From Brettanomyces bruxellensis (Eukaryota; Ascomycota; Pichiomycetes; Pichiales; Pichiaceae): a stretch of DNA of 64,000 nucleotides. Position 1 is the first letter of the stretch, and every line of letters begins with the position of its first letter. This document shows positions 1-8,900 of the stretch, piece by piece. The notes beneath the pieces were generated by a model. That model saw only the letters and a list, made by a program, of their open reading frames with translations. It made no database searches and was not told where the DNA came from. The stretch lies in contig NC_054690.1 of the NCBI RefSeq assembly GCF_011074885.1, forward strand, positions 811,001 to 875,000, read 5' to 3'. Both the position numbers and the translations under genes were made by a program.

Positions 1-373
1 GAATCCAGTGCAAACTTGTGATCCCCTCGCTGCTTAGAAGATCTAGAGGTGTGTATCCATTTCTATCTTTCGATCTCAATAGTTTTAAAGATCCAGGCAA
101 ACGCAATAGCATTCGAGCTATAATAAAGTTTTTGTGGAAAATTGCAAAATGTAGACAGTTCCATTTGCTTTCATAGTCACAGACAGTGATGTCTATGCTT
201 GGATTCTTTAGTAATTTGGATAAAAGTTTATAGCTGTTGGTAATGCACAAAATATGGAGTAAAGTCCTTCCTAAAAGGTCTCTTTTCTCAAGTTGGTCTG
301 AGGGTAAAGATGATAATGAGTTGATAAACTTTTTTGACAAGGGTGTATCTGGCGAGTCTTCAAAAAGAGCCAT
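1..373 (-). CDS. Ankyrin-repeat protein, IBTK/Btb3-like, N-terminal part (runs off left edge)
   Basis: An open frame on the minus strand runs from an ATG at 373 to the window edge, about 124 residues, so the 3' part is missing. The translation holds two to three ankyrin repeats: GRTLLHILC, then YESKWNCLHFAIFHKN, then DRNGYTPLDLL. The spacing and the W-x-x-LH-x-AIF variant resemble the N-terminal ankyrins of IBTK and fission yeast Btb3, which continue with RCC1 and BTB domains; those would lie outside this window. The frame stays open upstream to a stop near 585, without another ATG, so 373 is the simplest start. Btb3-type proteins are thought to act as adaptors of cullin-3 ubiquitin ligases. 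The ankyrin call is firm; the IBTK/Btb3 assignment is an inference from repeat pattern. Confidence 0.7.
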   Translation of the reverse strand, partial: MALFEDSPDTPLSKKFINSLSSLPSDQLEKRDLLGRTLLHILCITNSYKLLSKLLKNPSIDITVCDYESKWNCLHFAIFHKNFIIARMLLRLPGSLKLLRSKDRNGYTPLDLLSSEGITSLHWI

Positions 374-1034
374 CTGCTTTAAAAAGCTGGCATCACAGTA
401 ACTTTCGGTTGAAAGGGTACCCTGAGCATTTTGCCCGGAGGCCCCCCTATTATCTAAAGTTGTTACGGCGGCGAATTTTAAAACATGTTCACGGCTATTC
501 TGCCTGTCTGTAGATGTTATATTTTTCGTAGGGTGGTGCTTTTTTATAATGCGATGATGTGTGTCGATGCTTATTGATAGTTGCTATGATTTATTAGAGA
601 GGGTCGATGCTAATCTAATTGCCTGTGAAAAGATAACCCTTGTGTGAAATACGCCAGAATGCCAACCTTCCCAATTCTGTAAATAAAAGCCTCTAAAATG
701 TGATATGGGAGGAACATCAACAGGTTAGCAAAACTACTGTAAGGTAGCATCAAGGCCAACTTTAATAAATCCGGCCTGGAAACGTGCCCCTCGAGCGAAA
801 AAAAAAGAGAAAAAGGAGATGGCCAGTCGACGACGGGGTCAGCTGATGTACGGATGTGAGGGGCATTTTTTTAAGAAAATTTAGGATGGTGGAAAAAAGT
901 ACCAGAAGCCAAACAAGAAGATTGATAGAAAGCTGGTTATGCGCTCATTAATAGCATCGATTCTACAACAATAATTCATTTTTCTGGAAAGAGGTGTACA
1001 AGGTGGCATATAAGAATATAGAAGTGCTTTGGAA
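374..1034. other. Divergent intergenic region (ankyrin gene / TIM12)
   Basis: This 661-bp spacer lies between two divergent genes and should hold both promoters. It contains a short poly-A run near 800 and no convincing coding sequence. No clear TATA element or repeat was identified. Confidence 0.6.
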
Positions 1035-1370
1035 ATGTCTTTTTTTTTGGGATCGATGTCTGATCCATCCATGGCAGATGTGAACCCAGAAAAAATGGAA
1101 TTGGCCAAATTTCAGTTCGACACATTGTCTGCATTGCAAAACTCTCTTTTTCACAGCTGTGCCATGAAGTGCATACCGCTAGACTATGGAGAAGAGGATA
1201 TGAACAAGGGCGAAATGTCGTGTACAGACCGGTGCGTGGCAAAATTTATGAGGAGCTACCGATTATTGAGTGATTATGTCCAGCAGGCTGGATTTACAGA
1301 TTCGGATCTAAAGCATTACGAGAATATTAAGCAGAAACTACGGCAGAGTATGCAGAACGAGAAAAATTAG
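1035..1370 (+). CDS. TIM12: Small Tim chaperone Tim12, TIM22 complex subunit
   Basis: This 111-residue protein has the twin CX3C motif of small Tims, CAMKC and CTDRC, about 16 residues apart. The N-terminus MSFFLGSM, the segment CIPLDYGEEDMNKGE before the second pair, DRCVAK after it, and a C-terminal tail beginning QQAGF match yeast Tim12 better than Tim10 or Tim9. Tim12 sits on the outer face of the inner mitochondrial membrane and docks the Tim9-Tim10 hexamer onto the TIM22 carrier translocase. An upstream in-frame TTG at 1029 would add two residues, but the ATG at 1035 fits the family. TIM54, another TIM22 subunit, lies at 18-19.5 kb. It could be a Tim10 paralogue, but the longer tail favours Tim12. 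Confidence 0.85.
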   Translation: MSFFLGSMSDPSMADVNPEKMELAKFQFDTLSALQNSLFHSCAMKCIPLDYGEEDMNKGEMSCTDRCVAKFMRSYRLLSDYVQQAGFTDSDLKHYENIKQKLRQSMQNEKN

Positions 1371-1527
1371 TGTTGTCGATTGAGAGAGCTTGCGTGAAGC
1401 GCTTCGTGTATGATTAGTTCAATCTATAGATGTGCCTGAAAATAATGATAACGGATTAAACAGGAAAGTCGAACGGAAAGGAAGCAAGATTAAAAAAAAG
1501 GAAAGATCATTAATAGCTGTAAAGGCA

Positions 1528-2772
1528 TCATGCTGTGGCAAGGTGCTTGTCCTTGACATTTGTTTGCAATTGCGTTTGTGTAGGTTCAGATGTAGCAGTT
1601 AAAGGAATGACATCGTCAGTGTTTAGATAATTATTCAAATCATCGCCCTCATCATCGTCAATGACAAATGCATCTGTGTTCGAAGAATTTTCAAATGGTC
1701 CAAGGGCAAAAACATCTCCAGATTCCGGTTTGAGTGGATCGCTGGCTAGAGGATCATGACAATGAAATGAAGTATAAGACCAGCGGCAAAACTTATCACA
1801 AACAGGTAAGTGACCTGAAATTTTGACGATACCAAAAAATGTGACAGATAGACAGCTTCCAACAACAAGATCGATGAAGTAATGATGCGTGAGATACATT
1901 GTTGAGTACCAGAGCCAGAGCACATAGGTACACCATAAGGGTCTAAGACGTGGGAAAAGATAGCATAGCCACAAACAATCCATTGTGGCACATCCAGAAT
2001 GAAGAGAAGGCATTGCACCAAAGATGAGAGGTGAATTAGTGAAAGTCGAGGTGTACATATCGAATCCAAGAAGTTTGTCAATTCTCCCGAGTCCTCCAGG
2101 TGAGCCTTTCATACTGTAATTTGCCTTTTCTAGTCCATGTAGAACTTTATACCAAGGAGGTGCAGCCGGAAAAAGAAGATCTTGAATTACCACACCCACA
2201 AGATTCATGCAACCAAAAGACCAGGCGAAATAGCGGAGAGTGGTGGGCGGTCCAAATATCCAGATTAGTGCTGCCACTATGAATGGGAGTGAAAAGTGCA
2301 TTAATCCATAAGGTAACCAGGCAAGTATGTCCAAGAATGTGCAAGTGTATGAAGCCAAGATCTGGGAGAGGTTATCGCCAAAAAATATGGTTTCAACAGC
2401 TGGAAGAACTGTCACAGTTATAGGCCGTCGAAGGGAGAGTGGGACGTATTGAGAGGAAAAGAATAGAAAGACCCATCCTAGGACCGGAAGTGCGTAACGA
2501 AAGAATTGTGATAATATTGGAATTAGAAGCACAAAGATGAAGCCAAAGACGATTAGAACTGCAGCCCAAGCGGGGATAGGGATAATGAGAAGCGAAAATG
2601 TTATTGCAGCGATGAAAATGCAGGTTTGAAAGATGATGACAGGAGTTGAAGTTCTGATAAGGTACCTGATGGTAACCAATGGGTTTAAAGCCAAGGTTAG
2701 TTTAGGTAAGTCATTTCCGAGCTTCCTGCTGCCCTTATACTCTACGTAAAGCCTTTTGATAATATTGGGCAT
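1528..2772 (-). CDS. AUR1: Inositol phosphorylceramide synthase catalytic subunit
   Basis: Aur1 transfers phosphoinositol from phosphatidylinositol to ceramide in the Golgi, an essential fungus-specific step of sphingolipid synthesis and the target of aureobasidin A. The 414-residue product is a multi-pass membrane protein with the family signatures in order: PPITVxVLPAVE-like block (about 116-128), GSPGGLGRIDKL (223-234), the lipid phosphatase-like SLHSGCATM (256-264) and THHYFIDL (295-302), giving the H-H-D catalytic set. The His-Phe pair after LPYGL, where yeast resistance changes are known, is retained (about 159-160), while the preceding residue is Met rather than the yeast Phe. The C-terminal 90 residues are acidic and poorly conserved. 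The start is an ATG, and the gene is divergent from PDX3. Confidence 0.95.
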   Translation of the reverse strand: MPNIIKRLYVEYKGSRKLGNDLPKLTLALNPLVTIRYLIRTSTPVIIFQTCIFIAAITFSLLIIPIPAWAAVLIVFGFIFVLLIPILSQFFRYALPVLGWVFLFFSSQYVPLSLRRPITVTVLPAVETIFFGDNLSQILASYTCTFLDILAWLPYGLMHFSLPFIVAALIWIFGPPTTLRYFAWSFGCMNLVGVVIQDLLFPAAPPWYKVLHGLEKANYSMKGSPGGLGRIDKLLGFDMYTSTFTNSPLIFGAMPSLHSGCATMDCLWLCYLFPRLRPLWCTYVLWLWYSTMYLTHHYFIDLVVGSCLSVTFFGIVKISGHLPVCDKFCRWSYTSFHCHDPLASDPLKPESGDVFALGPFENSSNTDAFVIDDDEGDDLNNYLNTDDVIPLTATSEPTQTQLQTNVKDKHLATA

Positions 2773-3352
2773 GCAGTATGTGCAGAAATGTTTCTTGTTG
2801 AATAATAGATGTTATGAATTTTGAGGAGTGACTTGAAGAGAAAGTAATACGCTGATCGGAAGGATCGGCTTTTTGTGAGTGTGACGATAAAAGAAAATTA
2901 TCCGAAAAAAAATATATATATATAAACAGAGTGAAAGTGAAATTTTGGGATGATTAATGTGCCGTCGTTCACAAGATCGATCGACGCAAAATATTGATCG
3001 AATGATCTTCAAAAAAATGATCTCTGAATTTTGAATTTCAAATTTGAATTTTTTCCTGCTCTCAAAACAGATATGTTGTTCTAGCAATTCCGTGGCTCCC
3101 AAACCCGATACTCACCAATGACTCAGTGCCGCTGGTTTAGGCAAGATAAGCCGCGAAAGGAAGTCACAGCCGTTTTCGAGAAAAAGTACTTTTAATCGCT
3201 GAAATTTACTTTGCCGGATATCGTATAAATAAGAGGGCCTCGAGCTGACCTGTAATCCGAGAAGTGTAGTTATCTTTTTACTTGTCACACATTCACCATT
3301 TTTCCTTTGATATTGTTGATTTTACTACATAGAAAAGAATAGAGTAATATAA
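2773..3352. other. Divergent promoter region AUR1 / PDX3
   Basis: This 580-bp spacer serves both genes. It holds a TATAAATA box at 3224-3231, about 120 bp before the PDX3 ATG, a TATA-rich stretch near 2912, and a perfect TGACTCA at 3119-3125. No coding sequence is seen. Confidence 0.6.
3119..3125. promoter_or_regulatory. Gcn4/AP-1-type site TGACTCA
   Basis: The heptamer is a perfect match to the Gcn4 consensus. It lies 228 bp before the PDX3 start and 347 bp before the AUR1 start. Binding is inferred only from the match. Confidence 0.4.
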
Positions 3353-4039
3353 ATGACAGCAGATAAAACAGATAAGCCAATCATCTTTGCGCCAAAGACG
3401 TACCAGTATGAAAAAGGTACTCTGAATGAAAAGGACGTGCTTGCAAACCCAATTGACCAGTTTACCAAATGGTTCAAGGAAGCTCAGGCTGATCCAACAG
3501 AGACGATTCCAGAGGCCGTGGCACTGGCAACAGCATCTCTTCCTTCGGGCCGTGTTTCTTGCCGAGTTGTGCTTTTCAAAGAGTTAGATGAGAGAGGATT
3601 TATGATTTTCTCCAACTTTGGCACATCCAAAAAGGAGAATGACCTAGTTACGAACCCACATGCTGCAATTACATTCTTCTGGAAGAATTTGCAGAGACAG
3701 GTGCGTGTGGAAGGAGAGGTTGAGCACGTTGGATATGAAATGTCATCGAAGTACTTCCAGACGAGACCTAGAGGCTCAAAGATTGGTGCTCATACTTCGA
3801 AGCAATCAACAGTGCTTAAAAACAGACAGGAACTTGAAGATGATCTAAAGGTGAACACAGAGAAATTCAAGGATACTCCTGATAACGAGATTCCATGCCC
3901 AAAGAGGTGGGGTGGAATTAGAATTGTTCCATTGGAGATTGAGTTTTGGCAAGGAAGAAAGAGCAGACTACATGATAGAATTACTTACAGAAGAGACACC
4001 ACTGATGGAGAGTGGAAGATCTTCAGGTTGGCACCATAA
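3353..4039 (+). CDS. PDX3: Pyridoxamine/pyridoxine 5'-phosphate oxidase
   Basis: The enzyme uses FMN and oxygen to oxidise pyridoxine or pyridoxamine phosphate to pyridoxal 5'-phosphate, the last step of vitamin B6 cofactor synthesis. The 228-residue protein has the usual length and order: an FMN-binding split-barrel core with SGRVSCRVVLFK (65-76) and FSNFGTSKK (86-94), a middle RPRGSKIGAHTSKQS (138-152), and the C-terminal signature WGGIRIVPLEIEFWQG (186-201) followed by RLHDR (205-209), ending in RLAP. The ATG at 3353 follows a TATA box and an A-rich leader. The two genes downstream encode other FMN proteins, on the opposite strand, so they are neighbours rather than a co-transcribed unit. 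Confidence 0.95.
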   Translation: MTADKTDKPIIFAPKTYQYEKGTLNEKDVLANPIDQFTKWFKEAQADPTETIPEAVALATASLPSGRVSCRVVLFKELDERGFMIFSNFGTSKKENDLVTNPHAAITFFWKNLQRQVRVEGEVEHVGYEMSSKYFQTRPRGSKIGAHTSKQSTVLKNRQELEDDLKVNTEKFKDTPDNEIPCPKRWGGIRIVPLEIEFWQGRKSRLHDRITYRRDTTDGEWKIFRLAP

Positions 4040-4232
4040 GAATGATTTTCGTCATTGCTGTGGAATTCCTTTGCTTTTGCGTTTTTGCTCATTTTCCTTT
4101 TATTTACCCTTTGCGGTCTACACTAACGAGACGAATGAATAAAATAATCCGAATATAACTTATATTTCAAGTTTCAAGTAACGTATATAGTAGGAAAAAA
4201 AAGAAGCAGGATCAGATAGATACTCATCTCAT

Positions 4233-4838
4233 CTAGTTCTTGGTGAGCTGAGCAGCCACCTTGGCAAACTCCTCACCCTGGATGTGGGCGATCTTCAACT
4301 CCAATTCGGAAGGAGTTCTTGAGCCGTCGGCACCAGCGAGACATCCGGCACCCCAAGCAGAGCCACCGTGAGCCTCAGAAGTGGTTCCAAGCTCACCGAA
4401 GGCCTTGGCAAATCCTAGAGGCACATAAATCATACCGTGATGTGCGAAAGTAGACAACAATGAGACAGCAGTCATCTCGTTACCACCACCAGTGTTGGTA
4501 GAGACAAAGACACCTGCTGGTTTGTGGTACAAAGCACCCTTGGCCCACAAACCACCGGTTCCGTCGATGAAAGACTTGAGCTGGCTTGGCATGTTTCCGA
4601 AACGGGTTGGGACACCAAACAAAATGGCATCGTATGAAGTGAGGGTGTCAGTTGTGGCAATTGGGTAATCTGGCTTCTTTGGGGCGCTCAAAATCTTCAA
4701 GATGTTTTCTGGAAGGGTTTCGGGAACCTGGAAAATGTCTGCTTGGGAGCCAGCAGCCTCAACTCCCTTTTTCACAGCTTCTGCCAATTCACTAATGTGG
4801 TGGTATAAAGTATAGATGATAATTGCGACTTTGGCCAT
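4233..4838 (-). CDS. PST2: Flavodoxin-like NAD(P)H:quinone reductase (WrbA/Pst2 family)
   Basis: This 201-residue protein belongs to the WrbA family of FMN-dependent quinone reductases, which in yeast sit at the plasma membrane eisosome and respond to oxidative stress. It begins [12 protein letters not shown], the FMN phosphate loop region, and carries [25 protein letters not shown] (about 74-98) and [13 protein letters not shown], which contact FMN in the family. It ends without the long tail found in its neighbour. A Yap1-type TGACTAA lies 213 bp upstream. It converges on PDX3, with about 190 bp between the stops. PST2, RFS1 and YCP4 are close paralogues; the short C-terminus favours PST2. 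Confidence 0.85.
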   Translation of the reverse strand: MAKVAIIIYTLYHHISELAEAVKKGVEAAGSQADIFQVPETLPENILKILSAPKKPDYPIATTDTLTSYDAILFGVPTRFGNMPSQLKSFIDGTGGLWAKGALYHKPAGVFVSTNTGGGNEMTAVSLLSTFAHHGMIYVPLGFAKAFGELGTTSEAHGGSAWGAGCLAGADGSRTPSELELKIAHIQGEEFAKVAAQLTKN

Positions 4839-5807
4839 TTTTTATGTTGTATGTATAATGTATAATACGATTGAGTACTGATAAACGATAAAAAGCAGAC
4901 AAACTTTTAAAGGAGAAAGCAGACGCACACAGAGAATTACTGTGCCTTTTTATACCAACGGAGATTAACGATGGGGATTTTTACATATTTTACGTGGAGG
5001 ACAATTGATTATTGAGCCACTGCCTGAAACCTTTACCCCCCGGATTTTGCTGACTAAGGATTATTAAATGGAGTCAACAATGCAGCACACAAATATTGAA
5101 TAGAAATCGGTAGCCGCGAGAACCAAGGAATGCGATGGAAAAAAAAAAAGGACACAAGCGGAAAAAACAATCAAATTGGAAAAACATATTTGAAAAGGAA
5201 AATTGACATTGGTAAGCACGGTTGGTTGGTTTATCAGCAAAGTGCGAAATTACATTATCTTTTATCGGTTTGTATTCCATTAGTGCCTCACGCGAAATTC
5301 TCCTATTTGTAAGAAATATATTATCTGCCACCATTGCTCTTGCCTAGATCTGGGGTTCAACTCGATACACAATTAACCTGTATAACGGATTAATCGGACT
5401 CGTCTTGCTTTGAATAATCAGCTGTCAGTTTGAAACCTGCCACCATACATTTTCATATTTGAAATTGTGTTGTCAATTCATTTTTCAATCGGACCCTCAG
5501 ATTCACTCGAATGTTTTTTTAACGGATTCAGTGATCAAATTTCCAAATGAACACTTCTGTTCACTATCTGCGCTGAACAATCTTCTTTTTCGGCATTGAA
5601 AACTTCTTACGCTAACACACATGCCCTGATACCGACAATAAATGACTACTTCTGCAGCTGCCGATGCTGTGTATACGACTTCTACCGCTATTATCGGTAT
5701 TAACGCTCAATTTATAAATATATCATACTATATTAATTATTTATCGCTGATCGCGTAGGAATAGTCTGTTTAGATTAGTTTAAACCGCTCAGTTGTATTG
5801 GCTCAAC
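4839..5807. other. Intergenic region between PST2 and YCP4
   Basis: This 969-bp spacer carries the PST2 promoter and the YCP4 3' end. It has a TGACTAA at 5051-5057. A 38-codon ATG frame at 5642 was considered and not accepted. No repeat or RNA gene was recognised. Confidence 0.5.
5051..5057. promoter_or_regulatory. Yap1-type element TGACTAA upstream of PST2
   Basis: This is a known Yap1 response variant. It lies 213 bp before the PST2 ATG, in the promoter of a gene family that is induced by oxidants in S. cerevisiae. Function is inferred. Confidence 0.4.
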
Positions 5808-6596
5808 TCAGCTTAAAAACTTCTTCGTTTTGGCCAATATCCTCGACAAAAGTCCCTTCTTAGGCTCTTCCTTTGGAGCAGTTTTAGTAGTTTTTTTAGA
5901 CTTGACAACAGGCTTGGTCTCTTTGGAAGCATTAGCATCAGTCTTTGCAGTTTTTTCTTCAGGCTTCGTGGTCTTCTTTTCAGCTGCAATTGACTTCTGT
6001 TGCTTAACAACCGTATTAGCAAACTCTTCACCCTGAATTCTGGCAATCTTAAGTTCAGTTTCTGAAGCTTGTCTTGATCCATCTGAGGCAGCAAGACATC
6101 CTGCACCCCATGGACTTGCACCATTAGGCTGGGAAAGATCACAGAATTCAGGATAAGCTTTTCCGTAACCCAATGGCACGTAGAGCATACCGTGATGGGC
6201 AAAAGTCGACAAACAATTGTATATTGTCAACTCTTTACCACCACCAGTACCTGTAGAAACGAAAACTCCAACTGGTTTGTGATACAAAGCACCGTTTGCC
6301 CATAATCCGCCGGTTCCATCTATGAACGCCTTGATTTGGGCAGGCATCGATCCGAAACGGGTTGGCATACCAAAAATGATACCATCATACTCAACTAGGG
6401 TGTCAGCAGTAGCAACTGGCAAGTCCAACTTTGGTGGATCTCCCAATTGCTTTCTGATATCATCTGAAAGTGTTTCTGGAACCTGGAAAACGTCAGCTTC
6501 TGCACCTTCAACGGAGTCCACTCCCTTTTTGACATCCTTGGCCATTGTGGCCACATGGCTGTATAGAGAATAAATAATAATTGCGATTTTAGCCAT
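5808..6596 (-). CDS. YCP4: Flavodoxin-like protein with basic C-terminal tail (Ycp4-like)
   Basis: This is a second WrbA/Pst2-family protein, 262 residues, clearly paralogous to the gene at 4233-4838. The core has [42 protein letters not shown] and VSTGTGGGKELT, so FMN binding should be intact. After the core (about residue 195) comes a lysine, threonine and alanine-rich tail of roughly 65 residues ending GLLSRILAKTKKFLS. Ycp4 also has a tail beyond the flavodoxin fold, though yeast Ycp4 is membrane-anchored differently; here a basic amphipathic end could bind membrane. An in-frame TTG at 6608 lies upstream; the ATG at 6596 aligns with the paralogue. Two TGACTAA elements lie upstream. Confidence 0.8.
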   Translation of the reverse strand: MAKIAIIIYSLYSHVATMAKDVKKGVDSVEGAEADVFQVPETLSDDIRKQLGDPPKLDLPVATADTLVEYDGIIFGMPTRFGSMPAQIKAFIDGTGGLWANGALYHKPVGVFVSTGTGGGKELTIYNCLSTFAHHGMLYVPLGYGKAYPEFCDLSQPNGASPWGAGCLAASDGSRQASETELKIARIQGEEFANTVVKQQKSIAAEKKTTKPEEKTAKTDANASKETKPVVKSKKTTKTAPKEEPKKGLLSRILAKTKKFLS

Positions 6597-6801
6597 GATG
6601 ATTTTCAAATTTTTTTATCTTATCTTCTTCCCTAGAGACTAAGGTATTAAATAGCTGGTTGCGTAACTATAAACTACTTGCTAAGAAAAGTACTTTTATC
6701 GGACATACACTCCGAGTAGTTTGATGAAAACAGGCAATCGCCTACGCGTTCATTATGTTTATATATATACTAGATTATATTCTCGGAGTAAGTATCCACG
6801 T

Positions 6802-6808
6802 TGACTAA
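6802..6808. promoter_or_regulatory. Yap1-type element TGACTAA upstream of YCP4 (proximal)
   Basis: The element lies 206 bp before the YCP4 ATG, nearly the same distance as the PST2 element. A second copy is at 6958-6964. Function is inferred from the motif. Confidence 0.4.
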
Positions 6809-6957
6809 GCGGATCTCAGAATTGGCCAAATCCGTCCAAGGTCCGAAAACAATTATTAATGAGGACAAAACCCCAATCGAAAAAAAAAATAGGAAAAAAA
6901 AGAAATTTACACACTTTCTGCTTCTGCACCGTGCATTGTGCATGGGAAAAGAAATTC

Positions 6958-6964
6958 TGACTAA
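6958..6964. promoter_or_regulatory. Yap1-type element TGACTAA upstream of YCP4 (distal)
   Basis: This is a second copy in the same orientation, 362 bp before the YCP4 ATG. It also lies just beyond the end of DCC1. Function is inferred. Confidence 0.35.
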
Positions 6965-7161
6965 GCAGAAAAAATTGCCATGTGTCAGCAGCGACAAAAA
7001 AATTAAAAGCTAAAATCTTAAATATCATTACCCTCTTTACTCCGCACTGTGTGTATACGCTCCCCGAATCAACACCGATACTTCTATATGATGTATGCGG
7101 TAAGAAACTACAAGTGACTTTTACAATTACAAATGTATTCCCAAAATTATCCCATTGTCTA

Positions 7162-8286
7162 TTAACTGGCTCTCATTGGCATGGCATAGTGCTTTTTACC
7201 AACTCTTTTCACCTTGCAGAACTTTAGCAAGAACTTTTCAGGCTTTGTTCCCTTTTTGTTGATGCTATCTATAAATGGTTCGATCTCAGTAACTTCCCAC
7301 TGTGGCTTTAGTGAAAAAAGCTGCGCGAATCTTCTCACTGGATCATCACTTAACATACTATCATCTAGATATGCAATCAATTTGTGATCTCCAAATGTGT
7401 AGTAACACCCACTAAGCGCCTGGTTGAGTTTAATTTGAGGTGTGTAATTGAATGGAAGTCGGAGCTTAAGCTCAATCATAAAATCGTCCAATTTGAGAGT
7501 TTTATGTTTCCGGAGCACCTCCAATCCAAATTGCCTGACTATCAGATCATCGTTGATTCCATCCTGTCCAAAGAATTTGCGTAGACACAATTCGATAAGC
7601 TCTTTCGGATGTTTTTCAAGGATTTCACCACCTAAAATACATTTTTTTGCCTCACAGTATTTGAATTTATTCAGCTCCTCCATTATATCTAGTTCATGTC
7701 CGGATTCAACCACTTGCTTTATCAGCTTCTCCACAATCTTGCCAATGCAGGTTGTTACAAGTGCGTCTCCTGCAATGTAACAGCATCCTCTAAACTCGAA
7801 TATTTGCTGTCTAGAAATAATATCCTCGAATTCAGCTTTTGAAGCTCTTGAATTCGCAAATAGATCCTTCAATGTGTATCCTTTTCCATCCTCACTATGG
7901 TTCACAGTATTACGAAGTTGCTCAATTGTTCGAATCGTGATTAGACCTGTCGTATCTACACCTGGCTTCACATCCTCAAGAATTAGTTTAGACTTAAAGT
8001 CATCGAACGAAACTCCAGCATCTTTCCCATTAACCTTGTCTGTATTCATCAACATTAAACAGTTGGACTGATTCTGTTGCCGTATTTTAAATGTTCGGCT
8101 GTCCGTAACTATCACTGGATAACCTTCCGTTGATGAGGATGCCTTCAGATACAATTTATCTTTTCCATCTTCAATGGCGCTTAAAATGTGATTGTTAAGA
8201 GTCACTAGATGCAATTTATAGTCGGATGACTGACTTTCCGGAGAAAGGACTGTATACACGTCATGTGTCTCCATACCGACTATCAT
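7162..8286 (-). CDS. DCC1: Dcc1, subunit of the Ctf18 alternative clamp loader
   Basis: Dcc1 binds Ctf8 and Ctf18 to form the RFC-like complex that loads PCNA and supports sister chromatid cohesion in the nucleus. The 374-residue protein has the expected length and its most conserved part at the C-terminus: DDPVRRFAQLFSLKPQW, then EIEPFIDSINKKGTKPEKFLLKF, then KVKRVGKKHY. This matches the winged-helix end of yeast Dcc1, which has PKERFKVLFRLQSQW and RKRLGKK at the same places. A central ILSRQQ-like and CCYIAGDAL segment fits the family's barrel-to-helix region. The start is an ATG at 8286; a second Met five codons later is a possible alternative. Confidence 0.85.
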   Translation of the reverse strand: MIVGMETHDVYTVLSPESQSSDYKLHLVTLNNHILSAIEDGKDKLYLKASSSTEGYPVIVTDSRTFKIRQQNQSNCLMLMNTDKVNGKDAGVSFDDFKSKLILEDVKPGVDTTGLITIRTIEQLRNTVNHSEDGKGYTLKDLFANSRASKAEFEDIISRQQIFEFRGCCYIAGDALVTTCIGKIVEKLIKQVVESGHELDIMEELNKFKYCEAKKCILGGEILEKHPKELIELCLRKFFGQDGINDDLIVRQFGLEVLRKHKTLKLDDFMIELKLRLPFNYTPQIKLNQALSGCYYTFGDHKLIAYLDDSMLSDDPVRRFAQLFSLKPQWEVTEIEPFIDSINKKGTKPEKFLLKFCKVKRVGKKHYAMPMRAS

Positions 8287-8900
8287 TAACTTGGTTTATC
8301 AGTTCAATTGGCCAAGTTTGCTATTATTTTTCCCTACCAACTCACTTTTTCTAAAGATGTTGAACTTTTCACCCAAACGTACGCGTTAAAAAAAGGAAAA
8401 GAAAAATAAACGCGGGAAGCACGAATCACGGCAGTGCAAGAGCGAAAACATATAGCCCATGAAAAAGAGTTTCGTACATCGCAGAAATGAAACCAACCTT
8501 AGTCTTGTTGCTTTCTATTATTACATAGATTTATATAGGGTAAAGAGTTGCCACTCTCTTTTAGGGAAGACACAAATGAATGTGGATGAGCACAAAAAGA
8601 GAGAGAGAAAAAAAAAAGGCAGCGAAAAGAAGAAAGGTGAGAAAAAAGAAAGTAAAAGAAATCAGAAGGGAAATAGTAATGACAGTAACCGTGTATATCG
8701 AAGGGTTTGAGTGGAAGGAAGACATAAAAAAGACAAAGGAAGCAAAAAGTCGAATAACCGCCGAATTGGCAGCAGATGATATGATAAAAATGGACATCAG
8801 CACATGCAGAATACAGCAAATAATTTATCCATCTAATGTGTATTGAATTCTAGACTAGAGACATTGCATAAACTCGACACAAGCTTCAGCATGACTCTCA
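8287..8900. other. Intergenic region DCC1 / ELO
   Basis: This 614-bp spacer between the DCC1 start and the ELO stop contains purine-rich stretches (8590-8680) that open several short frames by chance. No coding signal, tRNA or strong repeat was recognised. Confidence 0.5.

Larger units (their letters stand above)
6597..7161. other. YCP4 promoter and DCC1 3' flank
   Basis: This 565-bp stretch has two TGACTAA elements at 6802-6808 and 6958-6964 and a TATATATA-containing stretch near 6762. It has an A-rich block at 6880-6905. No gene is seen. Confidence 0.5.

Noticed and set aside
5642..5758. 38-codon frame beginning MTTSAAADAVYTTSTA
   Set aside because: The start looks protein-like but the rest is AT-driven, with no branch site or second exon downstream.
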